Shown here piece after piece: positions 9,400-18,454 of a stretch of DNA of 22,780 nucleotides. How positions within the stretch are numbered: the stretch's first letter is position 1; the number at the start of each line of letters is the position of its first letter. Source of the DNA: Acanthaster planci (lineage: Eukaryota > Echinodermata > Asteroidea > Valvatida > Acanthasteridae); assembly GCF_001949145.1 (NCBI RefSeq), contig NW_019091492.1, positions 109,955 through 132,734 on the forward strand, read 5' to 3'. Under the pieces are notes generated by a model. That model was not told where the DNA came from, searched no databases, and saw nothing but the letters and a program-made list of their open reading frames with translations. The position numbers were made by a program, and so were the translations under genes.

Positions 9400-10712
9400 T
9401 GTAATGGCCACCAACTCCTTACATGCGTCTTTCCTTTCCGTTGTCTTGTTGGTATATCCGTCTTATTTTAGCCAAGTTCTAGTCCTGTACTTCCCTGTGT
9501 GGTGCTTACCTAATTGGAGTCTTTGCACAAAACAAATGAATTACCAGAATGCATTTCCATTCATGGAGTTCGTTAATAATCTTTTTGGTCGGCAATATTT
9601 TCTAGGGTCCTTTAGTAGCAAATTTATGTATTAATTATTAGGATTGTATAATTATTAATATTTGTGAATTGTCTGGCCCATGCAAACGTTTTGCGGATTT
9701 TGTTGTTGCTTTTTATTTGACACAAACTGTACGCTGGAATTGGTATTTGCCATTTAGTGCAGGCATTCAGCACTGCTTGCCCGAATTTTACTGGTAACCT
9801 TGTCAGAATTTTTAGCCCTTATTGCTCACTTTATTTCTGTAGAGTTTTACTAATTTTCCTTGTTATCAGTCCATTGTAGAATATCCGCATTTTATTATAG
9901 ATATTAATGGTGTTAATTTGTCATGCATTCGGAGAAGGATAATTTGATATTTTAGCCATAGAAATAAGGGAGTTGTGTCTCGAAATCACAAATTCTATGA
10001 CTTTGTCATCAACGTTGTGAAGCCGTGTGGCTTTTGTGCGTGGACGGTGCATAATTTTTGGACATAGTTGTTGAAATTTTGTGAAGAAAAGACTTCACAT
10101 TTTCGCTAGGCTGTGGAATATACATGTATGTGCTATGGACTGTTTGGACTTGGGACTTTTGTGTTTATTGTGGATGCTCGCTGTGCAGGATATTTGGGGA
10201 TGGTTGCGGGTGTGTGTGATGCGTGTGGCTGAGTGCTTGGTTGGCCAGTGCGTGGGGTCAGTCTGTGTATTTGTGCTTCCACCCTCGGAGTCCCACACAG
10301 CCGCCCCCTCCCATCACCTTTACAGTATTTTAATAAGACATTACATGTATTAATTAACGACAGGGCATTTCTTTGAGTTAAAGCTTGCCTTTTTATTGTC
10401 ATGCATACAACCATGTGTCATTTTGTATTAAGAGCCTAATTCAGACTGCCTGCCCAAATTTTACAGGTGGCCCACCGGGCCCAGACCATTAAAGCCAGTG
10501 TGCCCGACTTACAGTGATACAGGATTGTCTGGCTCCTTACCTTGAACCTGTGTGCCTCCCTCATCTTTGCCCTGGATCGGAAGTCCCAGCCCAGTACAAC
10601 CTGCAAACCCCCACCCTACACTCAACCTGACAGTACCCCCCCCACACCCGTGGTCCATCCAGTGACATATCACCACACTGTCTCCCTCCCCCACAAGAAG
10701 GCAGCCTCCACA
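9400..10712 (+). mobile_element. Solo LTR nested in the LINE
   Basis: The 1313-bp insert starts TGTAATGGCC and ends GCCTCCACA, so it has the TG...CA (TGT...ACA) boundaries of retroviral-type LTRs. It is flanked by a 4-bp CATT duplication. It contains no gag or pol frame, tRNA primer site or polypurine tract inside, as expected for a solo LTR left by recombination between two LTRs. The right third is CT/C-rich. An internal direct repeat (9764-9798 and 10439-10472) shares TGCCC(g/a)AATTTTAC. Short frames in it (for example 10081-10353) look fortuitous. A 4-bp duplication and long LTR would suit a Ty3/Gypsy or BEL/Pao family; which one is not decidable here. Strand is arbitrary: the plus reading is given. 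Confidence 0.75.
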
Positions 10713-10716
10713 CATT
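10713..10716 (+). repeat. Target site duplication CATT, right copy
   Basis: Second copy of the tetranucleotide flanking the solo LTR, directly after the terminal ACA. The LINE sequence resumes here with codons for S-K-I-Q-L-Y-I-L-V-H-K. Confidence 0.75.
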
Positions 10717-11421
10717 TAGCAAAATACAACTGTATATTTTGGTTCATAAATTGCTTCAGATGAACGTCTCCCACAAAGTTACCCAATGGGTTCATCAGTA
10801 CCTTAGGGAAAGGCCACAGTGGGCACAAGTGGGCAGTTCTTGTTCTAAAGTTAGAACGGTTAACACTGGGGCACCACAGGGGTGCGTCATATCTCCTGTG
10901 TTGTTTTCAATATATACTAGTGATTGTTTGTGTTCCAGTTCAGTATGCAGCATTATCAAGTATGCTGATGACACAGTTATAACTGAATACTTGGCCAGTG
11001 AGTGTGCATCCTACACGGCTAAGGTGGAAAAGTTCACCGATTGGTGTGACTGTCATTATTTATTTATAAATATGAAGAAAACAAAAGAAATGATTGTGGA
11101 TTTTTGTTGTGGAACAGAAGCTCATGCTCCTGTGTTCATTCATGATCAAGCCGCTGAACAAGTTAATGAGTATAAGTATATCGGCACAATAGTTGACAAC
11201 AAAATGAATTGGAACAAAAATTCACAAACTGCATGTGGTAAAGCAAGTCAGTGTATGTACTTTCTGAGAATACTGAGGCAATTTAAGGTTGACAGTAGTA
11301 TTTTATACTTGTTTTATCAGTCTGTCATACAAAGTATTTGAACCTTCAATTTCATATGCACCTTTGGATCACTGTCTCAGCAGCACAAGATGAAATACAA
11401 AAGGGTATCCCCATAAAAGAG
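10713..11421 (+). pseudogene. LINE reverse transcriptase, C-terminal half, degraded
   Basis: Continuation of the RT after the solo LTR. In order it shows LVHKLLQMNVSHKV, then NTGAPQGCVISPVLFSIYT (RT motif B), then IIKYADDTVI with the catalytic YADD box at 10961-10972, then LFINMKKTKEMIVDF, VNEYKYIGTIVDNKMNW and SILYLFYQSVIQSI. A TGA at 11339-11341 interrupts the frame, but homologous codons TFNFIC...FGSLSQQHKMKYKRV follow it to about 11415, so the TGA is a mutation and not the natural end. The open stretch 10739-11341 is the best preserved piece of the element. The remainder of ORF2 is lost at the junction with the minisatellite. Confidence 0.88.
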
Positions 11422-11666
11422 TGACTGGGATGAAAGTCGGATCCCAGTGCGATCCTGGTGGGATACGTCTGTTCCACTGGGATACTGCCATCCCAGTGGA
11501 ATGGAAGTGGGATCCCATTTCCAGGTGAGATTGTAGTTGGATCCCAGTTGAGGTGGGATCCCAGTTGCAAGCATAAAGTGGGATCCCAGTTGGGGGATCC
11601 CAGTTCAAAGTGGGATCCCACTTCCAGGTATATAGTGGGATTCCAGTTGAGGTAAGATCCCACCTG
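11422..11666. repeat. GGATCC-rich palindromic minisatellite
   Basis: An irregular tandem array built on the word GTGGGATCCCAGTT. GGATCCCA occurs seven times and further degenerate copies read gggatac, gatcctgg, gggattcc and agatccca. Each unit is itself nearly palindromic (GGGATCCC), and spacers vary between about 10 and 30 bp, so unit length is not constant. Long frames across it on both strands are repeat translations and are not annotated. It abuts the broken 3' side of the LINE. Confidence 0.8.
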
Positions 11667-12329
11667 TTGTCAATAAAAAATCTAAAAACAAATTAAGACT
11701 CACAGTGTGTCAGATCTCTGAAACAGACTGCATCACCAAGTAAAGTATTGACTGAGTTACAAGGAAAAAATTCTGACATCACATTGTCCACACAATATTT
11801 TAATCACCCCACCAAATGTGTTCTTTGAATGACAACAATGACCAATCACAAGGGTCAAGTGAGAAAAGGTTGACAGGACATTTCTTTAATTGCAAGCCAA
11901 GGTTTAGTACATGTACCTCAGATTGTGCTAAGAGTTTGTTCATTAAAAAACAAGTTGGGCCAAACAGTAGTTTTGCAAAAATACACCAGGTTACAAGTCA
12001 CGTATAGCTTAAGCTGTTATCACAATGATGATCTTATGACCTGCTCATCAAGCACAACCAAAACAAGTTCTCAGGTAAGCCCTACATCATGTACACCTAA
12101 TTTTCACGGAAAGCCAACTGCAGTGTCACACAGAACTTCATGAAAAAACTGATGAAAAGCACAACTGAATGTACACGCAACCAGTCAAAATAAAGCTAGG
12201 GCTGAAACAAGAAAAAGTATGCCTGTCAAAAAATAAGTTCGGAAGAGGTTCAAAAGTTTCAGGTCATTCTTTTTTGATGACTGACATGAAATGGAAGTGA
12301 AGTCTACCAATATTGCCACAAAAAGTGAC
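11667..12329. other. No gene recognised
   Basis: AT-rich intron sequence with short frames only (for example 11816-12007 and 11925-12143 plus). No family, RNA gene or terminal repeat is recognisable. Confidence 0.45.
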
Positions 12330-12740
12330 AAACCTTGTCTGAATCAAGGTAAAAATATCTGAAGTTGAAAATTCTTAACAATTATGGACAATGCACAGCA
12401 TAATTCACAATGCTGGTCAACTAATTATGACAGCAAACTGGCCAACAATATCCGCATTTCACGTGTAACTTGTGCGTGATGCACCCAGCACGTCCAGAGC
12501 AGAGGGCCGGCGGCCCACAAAGCTCATGCAGCGGCAGGAAATTTTGTGGAAACACATTTGCTTCAATGTGTTCAAACACGAGTAATACAACCTCAATTAA
12601 ATTCACAGACATGGAAAATAGAACATACATGGACAAAGGATCAAGTTCTGTGAAAGTTGTAGAAATTTTCTCGCAACATCGATGTTTACAAAATGTAGAT
12701 ATGGCAGCATTACTCGGACACTCTCGATAGAAGTGACATT
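12330..12740 (-). repeat. Dispersed repeat family, copy C (inverted)
   Basis: Read on the minus strand it matches copies A and B: aaatttct, catgtctgtgaatttaattg, aagcaaatgtgtttccacaa, aatttcc, gggtgcatcacgcacaagt, ggccagtttgctgtcat, ttaccttgattcagacaagg. The last block extends the similarity to copy A (tttacattgattacacaaac near 3576). A minus-strand frame at 12421-12636 translates the same core as copy B in one register, but the shared signal is at nucleotide level and is interrupted by stops elsewhere. I treat it as a repeat, not a gene. Confidence 0.6.
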
Positions 12741-13123
12741 AAATTGATTGTAGTACAAACCAGAATGGACCAATAAGGAAACAGCGCCCATGGCTTGTGT
12801 ACTACCAGAACGTAGCCAATAAGAGTGCACATGCTCACCTTGCATGCTCCACACCCGTTGGACCTTCATGCCCGAGAATTACAAGCATATAAACAGTGGC
12901 TGACCATAGGATTTTACGAGCGAAGTGACAGCATATTGTTTTGTGATTTACTACTGATTGACCTTCCAAGCTTTTCAAAGTGGTGGTTGGACATTGGGTA
13001 TGTGCATTATGTTATCTGTCTGGGAAAGCAATCTGCAGGTCATACTTCCCAAATTATGTAGAGGTCTACTGCCTGTATAATAAATGGTGTACATGTAGAC
13101 ACCACCAGAAACCAGTGTTCTAA
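12741..13123. other. No gene recognised
   Basis: A 78-codon plus-strand frame (12825-13061) has no motif I know and no continuity with the relic frame that starts at 13124. It could belong to an upstream part of that relic, but nothing shows it. Confidence 0.4.
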
Positions 13124-14933
13124 CATGCGCTGTCATTTCCTTTCTGGCAAGAGAACGTTGGGGCTTACAGAGTCAATGATACAGTTTTTATTGACTCCGA
13201 GAAAGCTCATCGTTTTCTGGGACAAGATAACCAAAGAAAAATCAAGGGTTGGGGTCCGTTCGAAAACTTTCTGGCTAAACAAAAACTTAATGTTCAGAAC
13301 TATATAATCAAATCTGGCAATTACAGGAAAGCTTTGTCCATTGAGGCATTTCTTGCCCTTCAGTTTGGTGGCGCTCCACTCCAAGATCTTGAGGGTGTTG
13401 TGAACGAAAAGGGAAAGGCACAAATTGTTAGACAGAAATGCATGAGTAAGGGGGCAGTGTGTTCAGTCTCTGATAGGGGGATTCCCTCCCATTGATGATG
13501 TGGTCGATGGTGAACATGCGGTCAGAGTTCAAGTGAGTGATGAAGATGATGAGGTGAACATAGGTCATAATAATGAACTTCAAGACAAGGAGGTAGAAAT
13601 AAACAAAGAAGAAGCTGGTCAGCCTGAGCAAAACGGGCAGAATTGCACCGGGAGGCATACTTTATCCTCTGTGACACTCAAGCTCGTTCAGAAATGCTGC
13701 GAAGCCCTATCTCAAGAGTAGGGGCAGAGAAAGGCTTTCAGAACTCTTAGAAAATCAGTCTACACACAAGAAAAAGAAATCACTAACATAGTGGCAAGAG
13801 TGCAAAATGGGGGGAAGGAAGACTATTGTTTAGCATTGGCGATGCCAACAGGAAAGTACACAAAGGCTTGAGGGTGCAGACCTAGCAAGTTAGGATGGGA
13901 ACAAACCTGTCTGATAGGCCTCACTTGCATCAACAACTCGCAGCTTCTTAATGGCATGAAAATTCATAGCCCAAAAGAGGTATGGATGACCAATCTTTTC
14001 TTTCTCAAAGATACACGGCCCAATCAATAGGCGAATCTAGGTGAGCAAGGAGGATGGCTTGGGGAGTTTGATATGCTTCACGTAATGGTCCCAGTAACCT
14101 AACTCCATACATGATGAAACTCATTGATGTCGTGCCAATACTGTTGGAGAATTTCCTTTTCATTCCATGATGAGGCTAGCGACAGAAGCCGGAGAGCACC
14201 AGCATTACTTAAACATGACATATTTTATCAACACACTTTGAGAGGTGGCGGTAAGAACAGACCCACAGTTTTGAAAGCTCTCTTCGAATGGCAGTGGAGA
14301 TGCCTTTGTTCATCTGAAATTGTTGTGGCTTTAGACGAGTTTGTTGAAGACCATCTGACAGTGAGTGATATTGATGAAGAGAGTCATAGCGATGGAGAAA
14401 ACTGACCTTTGAGTATGGCCGAAGATCAAGTATCTGAAGACGGAAATGAAGACGTACTGCAAACGAAGAGCATAGCTAACCAAATGTTCGTCCTTGCTGG
14501 CAAGCTGAGTGCATCCTTGCTGGCAAGCTGAGTGCGTCCTTGCTGGCAAGCTGAGTGCGTCCTTGCTGGCAAGCTGAGTGCTTCCCAGGATACAGTATCT
14601 TCTGAGATAAGATACCTTGGTGAAAGGGTATGGAGAGGTAGCACGTTGCCAGATGAAAGAATTCCTTTAAGGTCGATAGTTGTGTCATCTCTAGCTGAGT
14701 ACAATAAGGATCCACGACACATTGCACATAATCTTGCAGAAGGATTTCGGAGGAGGTGGATTGTTGTATCCAACGACTACTTTAACCACTGTGCCAGAGA
14801 TCGCCATGATATAGGTGTCGATAACTACGAACTTGACACACAAAAACTGAAGGATGCTCTGCCACAACTGCTCCAATCATTGAAGAATTTTCCTGCCCCA
14901 GGTGACATCACAGAAAGAAGAAAAAGACGGTAA
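13124..14933 (+). pseudogene. Decayed intronless reading frame, unknown family
   Basis: A long coding relic. The first open part (13124-13495, no ATG needed) reads ENVGAYRVNDTVFID, KGWGPFENFLAKQKLN and NYRKALSIEAFLALQFGG. A shift in the G-run near 13475 leads to a single frame from about 13482 to the TAA/TAG end at 14933. This frame is interrupted by only eight stops in about 484 codons (13719, 13869, 14028, 14100, 14112, 14115, 14403, 14529). Within it there is an acidic stretch (VSDEDDEVN near 13540), FEWQWRCLCSSEIVVALDEF near 14290, an acidic SDIDEESHSDGEN, and a basic C-terminus (EGFRRRWIVVSNDYF, then ERRKRR). Amino acid composition and stop density are those of a former protein, most likely the ORF of a mobile element or a retrocopy since no splice sites are needed. 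I do not recognise the family. The original start is not located. Confidence 0.6.
14490..14581 (+). repeat. 4 x 23-bp tandem repeat inside the relic frame
   Basis: Four nearly perfect copies of (g/a)tccttgctggcaagctgagtgc. Because 23 is not a multiple of three, successive copies are read in different registers, and the TGA at 14529-14531 lies in copy 2. Three extra copies add 69 bp, so the frame after the array is the same as before it. Copies 1 and 4 both read VLAGKLSA in register, which suggests that one copy is ancestral and three were added. Confidence 0.9.
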
Positions 14934-15136
14934 TATGTGTGTAATGTGTCATAAAAATGTGATTCTAAGATATAGTAAAAATGAAGTTTGATCGAGCAAA
15001 CAATCTGGCTATGAATTTTAGTTCATTAAGAAATCCATTTGACGTTGACGATGATGCTTGAAAAGCACTGTTTCTCGTCTCATAAATGGGAACCCGTAAC
15101 TTGTCAATCCAATAAAACAAAATCTGAAGACCACGG

Positions 15137-15315
15137 CTTAAAGTCGGCGTTATCAAAATATTCTGCTTATTTATTTTGCAACAAGCTCTAGCGAGTACGT
15201 TGAAGTTTACAGCTGCAAAGCAAAACATATGCAAGGAGTGGTGTGCATTGCCAGAGGAAGAAAAGGAAAACTACAACGAAAAAGCTCTAGCTGCTGAAAA
15301 CCCTCGGAATTGATG
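15137..15315 (+). pseudogene. HMG-box-like relic
   Basis: Two frames read successive parts of an HMG-box-like domain. The first has SKYSAYLFCNKL, ending at a TAG near 15192. After a one-base shift, the second has FTAAKQNICKEWCALPEEEK followed by ENYNEKALAAENPRN and a stop near 15313. The P/S-x-S-A-Y-x-x-F start, the W-x-x-L-x-x-E-E-K block and the following Y-x-x-K-A are the helix 1 and helix 2-3 landmarks of HMG boxes, which bend DNA. The frame is broken and there is no obvious start. It lies about 200 bp beyond the end of the relic frame at 14933, and whether the two once formed one protein is unknown. Confidence 0.5.
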
Positions 15316-15584
15316 TTTTGGGTATGTATTTGGGTAAAATTAAGTAGCAACAATGAAGGCGACGATCCAACAAAGCAAAAAAAAAAAAGAACAAAAAACT
15401 TGACCGACTGACAGACCAACAACCACCCGTTTAAAAGATAGTACCGCATGCAGTCTCTTTGTTCTTTTCTTGACACACGTGAAGACACAACACGCTGCAA
15501 ATTGGCGCCTGCACCCCTTCCCTTCCCCTCTTGCACCCTGCTTTTGACTTAACAAGACTCAAGACACTGCAAATTTGTGCCCGC

Positions 15585-15838
15585 ATCCCACTTTTCCCTT
15601 CTCACGCTCCACTTTTGCCTTCTTGCACACACTTTTCCCTTCTCACGATTTTTCCTTGTTGCGCATCCCACTTTTCCCTTCTCGCACCCTTCTCGCACCC
15701 CTCTTTTCTGTTCTCACACCCCACTTTTCCCTTCTCGCACCCCTCTTTTCTGTTCTCACACCCCACTTTCCCTTCTCGCACCCTTCTCGCACCCCTCTTT
15801 TCTGTTCTCACACCCCACTTTTCCCTTCTCGCACCCTT
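15585..15838. repeat. CT-rich minisatellite, about 42-bp period
   Basis: The array is made of cttttcccttctcgcac and cctcttttctgttctcacac blocks. The word ttctcacaccccac recurs at 15711, 15753 and 15805, so the period is 42 bp, with one unit lengthened by about 10 bp through an extra ctcgcaccctt. To the left (15585-15665) units are more diverged. Reading frames across it on both strands (for example S-H-P-x-F repeats) are simple translations of the repeat and are left out. Confidence 0.85.
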
Positions 15839-15886
15839 TGCGTAGAGAAAGTCTACGAGGTCAGATGGGGATCGGCAGGTAGAGGA

Positions 15887-16430
15887 TTAGGATTCAGAGC
15901 TGTAGCAGTGGGAAGTGGCTTTGGATCGAGATGGTTGACCAGTGAGAAGAGTGTCTGGGATGTGGACTGAAAAGCCCAAATGATAGCTGAGGTGAGGTGT
16001 CGTGATGTTTTGAAGAGTGTGACTTCTCACTAGTTGACCCAGCAGCAGACATAGAATGTTTGCATTTCTTATGAACGGGAGAGGCTGCAGAAGAGTTTTG
16101 CAGTCCCAGGCTGTGGACTGGAGAGATGGGGTGGAGGATCCACATTCCAATGGTGCATTCACCGGGACAGCCCCAGGAATTGATGGGGAGACGGCCCAGG
16201 AAGCACTTTTGTCCGTTTCACGCCTGGGTGCCCCTGTTGTAGTGGACTCGGATGCCGGTCAGCAGGATCAGCAGGAGAGGCATTGGCTTGCCTCTTTGTG
16301 GTACTCTGTGAGCCATTGCCGGTAGTGGATGGATCGTCACGGTAGGCTTCGTTTGAGTTTGTCAACCGAGAAAATGCCTTTGACGTTGATCATCGCTCAG
16401 CCATGCTGCTTGCTTGGGGAAAGCTGGTGT
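15887..16430 (-). other. Possible coding relic, Ser/Pro-rich, unknown
   Basis: On the minus strand a sequence starting with ATGGCTGAGCGA (about 16414 downward) reads MAER, a TGA, then STSKAFSRLTNSNEAYRDD and a long Ser/Thr/Pro/Gln-rich stretch to about 16160. It continues in overlapping frames to 15887 with SSAASPVHKKCKHSMSAAGS. Base composition is more GC-rich than the surrounding intron. A protein-coding origin, such as a gag-like or linker segment of a retroelement, is possible but no domain is recognisable. The opposite strand also has frames of similar length, so the call is weak. Confidence 0.25.
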
Positions 16431-17358
16431 AGTCGATGGTCACCTCCTAGTACCGCCATTCGCTTCGTGGAAGTAGAGAGGACGTTTATCACTCATTTTG
16501 GTAGACACTGAATGTTGGACACCACTTACTTGTTTTGCTGATACACTGGGGCTGCTTTTCTGTGTCTATGTTTTGCCCAGTCTTTTTTCATATGTTGGCT
16601 TATAGTTTAATTGGATTGACGCAAACTCGGGTACATCTTCTAGTTGTTCTAAGATCATACTGGTCCTGAGGTGACAAACCTGTCAAAATCATTGCTCCCA
16701 GAGTGTACGGTCCATCATATATATCTCAGTCCATTTAAAACGGCTACCAAACATACTTGTATGATCTTGCTTGAAGAGTTAGGCTGTTAATTTCCTTGTG
16801 TTGTTAATGTTTGCTATAAACAGTGTTAGGTGTGCACTTTATAGAAATTCTCAATTGTTATTATTTAACTCCACAATTTTCATCGTAATTTGAATCCAAG
16901 GTTGTTCAATCTCCAAATCAAATACAGTAGCAATAAGTAGTAAGGGGGCATTTCGAAACGATTCATACATAAGAACATGTAAGGATTGGTTAACCTCATT
17001 TTGAGTGGTTTGTGAAGTGGTTCAAAAAGCACTAACCATACTTTCATGAAGTTGATATAGCATTCCTATATTTCAGAGTTCTGTGGTGGTTTATAGGCGA
17101 GAAATTTTCCGTGCAATGGCACTTGTATACTAATGAATCCTAGGTGCAAGATGCAGAAAAGAGAATAGATGTATATATATCGAGCACAGAGTATTAAAGA
17201 GGGGGTGTATATATCTCCTTTGAGACACTAGCCTCTTTTATAAGAAGTCTCTCCCTAAAGACTCTCCTGGCACCCAGCACCTTAATGGGGACCTTGAAAA
17301 GGGATCTTGAAAAAGGCCGTTTCTGGAAATGCCAGGGTTCTGGTATATCTGCCGTTCT
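16431..17358. other. No gene recognised
   Basis: AT-rich intron sequence. Short TATATAT tracts lie near 17170-17210. The 3' flank of the pogo element should lie at its right side, but no terminal inverted repeat was recognised. Confidence 0.45.
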
Positions 17359-18035
17359 TCACTTTTTGAAGAAGTCTGTGATCCTCTTCTGTTTTGTTTT
17401 GCCTTTTCAAATGTGACAAACAAAGTCCTTGCTGTCAGATTAAGTTGAAGATGGCTTCAGTGTGGTAACTCTGTAGTGGGAAGTCATGCACCTTGTCCAA
17501 GCACCCCATAACTTCCGCAATGGAGACAGCTTGGCAGGTTTTCATCGACATGATCACTTTCTACCAAGTTTCTGCCAGTTAGCTCCATAGCACCCCTCAC
17601 TTGTGCATCAACTGCTGTGAATGACTCAAATATTGTGTCTGATGGCACATCTACCCCAGCATCTCGAAGTTGGTCTATGAGGTCCTCACTTGATGTGGCA
17701 GTGTTGATGTCATGAGCTGCATCATCTACTCCTCAGCATTTTTTCTAATGCAGTGTTTTTGAAGCCTGCATGTTCAAAGCAAATGGCAATGGTTTTGTCC
17801 ACCATTTCCTAGTTATCTTAGCATCCAGTACCGTGGGGTTGTACTCCTTCTCAACTGCTGCAACAAGTAATGTGATGACCTGCCAGTGGTGGTGCATTTT
17901 TCAGTTCTGTATGACACTCTGATCTATTGGCTGGAGTTTGGCTATTGTGTTGGGGGAAAGGAAAACCAGCTTCATGTTCTTCAAGCCAGTAATGCGGAGG
18001 TGGGCTGAACAGTTGTTGACAGTAATTGCAGTAAA
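17359..18035 (-). pseudogene. pogo/Tigger-type transposase, C-terminal part, degraded
   Basis: A transposase of the Tc1/mariner superfamily (DDE_1 domain) would cut and paste its own element. On the minus strand the order is VNNCSAH (18000-18020), corresponding to the second catalytic Asp box (usually V-D-N-C), then LKNMKLVFLSPN, then LQPIDQSVI (17919-17936) with the third catalytic Asp. A shifted frame follows with ICFEHAGFKNTALEKML, then an acidic linker with EDLIDQLRDAG. The protein ends QKRITDFFKK and TGA (17359-17391). The QxxITDFF end is a PCNA-interacting (PIP) box, known from pogo transposases. At least two frameshifts, several stops and the Asp-to-Asn change in the second box show it is dead. 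The N-terminal DNA-binding part is missing: the sequence breaks off at the tandem array starting near 18036. Confidence 0.85.
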
Positions 18036-18122
18036 TTATATTAATGCCCTTACCCAATGTATATTAATAAGCACTGTATGCTCAGTGCTTGTCGGAGAGC
18101 TCGCGAAAAAACCTCACAAGCT

Positions 18123-18194
18123 TACTCGGGTGGGACTCCAACCCACGACCTCCTGCTAACTAGTGCAGATGTAATAACCACTCGACCACCGAGC
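18123..18194 (-). repeat. tRNA-derived sequence (SINE-like), unit 1
   Basis: Read on the minus strand, TGGTCGAGTGG (18178-18188) fits the RNA polymerase III A box and GGTTGGAGTCC (18133-18143) fits the B box with one mismatch. The T stem GTGGG/CCCAC is perfect, and GCTCGG near the 5' end pairs with CCGAG near the 3' end, as an acceptor stem would. The anticodon arm (CTGC..GCAG) has an eight-base loop, and no terminator-like T run immediately follows. It is best read as the head of a tRNA-derived SINE and not as a working tRNA gene. The layout A box-CTGC stem-T arm is Ser/Leu-like only in a loose sense. Confidence 0.65.
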
Positions 18195-18382
18195 TTGCCG
18201 GGGTCGGCTGGCCGGTCCGAGTCAAATGAAGCAGCGGGTACCGCGGACTATTTTTTTAAGATGCATTTTTGCGTTGGGGAGATGTTAATTATATATAACG
18301 GGTTTGCCCTTACCCAACGTATATTAATAAGCACTGTATGCTCAGTGCTTGTCGGAGAGCTCGCGAAAAAACCTCACAAGCT

Positions 18383-18454
18383 TACTCGGGTGGGACTCCA
18401 ACCCACGACCTCCTGCTAACTAGTGCAGATGTAATAACCACTCGACCACCGAGC
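18383..18454 (-). repeat. tRNA-derived sequence (SINE-like), unit 2
   Basis: Second copy, offset by exactly 260 bp, with no difference from the first over these 72 bases that I could see. The same A box, B box and stems are present. Confidence 0.65.

Larger units (their letters stand above)
7882..11421 (+). mobile_element. 5'-truncated non-LTR retrotransposon (LINE), Jockey/CR1/Rex-like
   Basis: One decayed LINE on the plus strand, antisense to the host gene. In order it holds an apurinic-type endonuclease, a linker, and a reverse transcriptase with its finger, palm and thumb-side segments. The sequence begins within the endonuclease at a D-R-T-L-D-S-G-K motif, so the 5' UTR, ORF1 and the start of ORF2 are missing. 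It stops shortly after the conserved F-Y-Q-S-V-I-Q-S-I segment, so the ORF2 C-terminus and 3' tail are also missing. A 1313-bp solo LTR interrupts the RT. Wording such as 'LCYGNVP.AYKA', 'GHSDHN', 'NKAPGPDGI' and 'TKEMIVDF' is typical of the LINEs common in fish and amphioxus. Clade placement is from pattern memory and needs a tree. Confidence 0.85.

Noticed and set aside
10081-10353. Frames inside the solo LTR
   Set aside because: Short, on both strands, and lying within a sequence whose ends define it as an LTR; no gag or pol motif.
11352-11663. Long frames on both strands across the GGATCC array
   Set aside because: They are repetitive translations of the minisatellite in every register.
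15531-15970. Ser/His/Pro/Phe-rich frames across the CT-rich array
   Set aside because: Same explanation: three frames all open because of the 42-bp repeat unit, without independent coding evidence.
18123-18194. A functional tRNA gene
   Set aside because: B box has a mismatch, the anticodon loop has eight bases, the variable region is irregular and the flank is SINE-like; treated as tRNA-derived.
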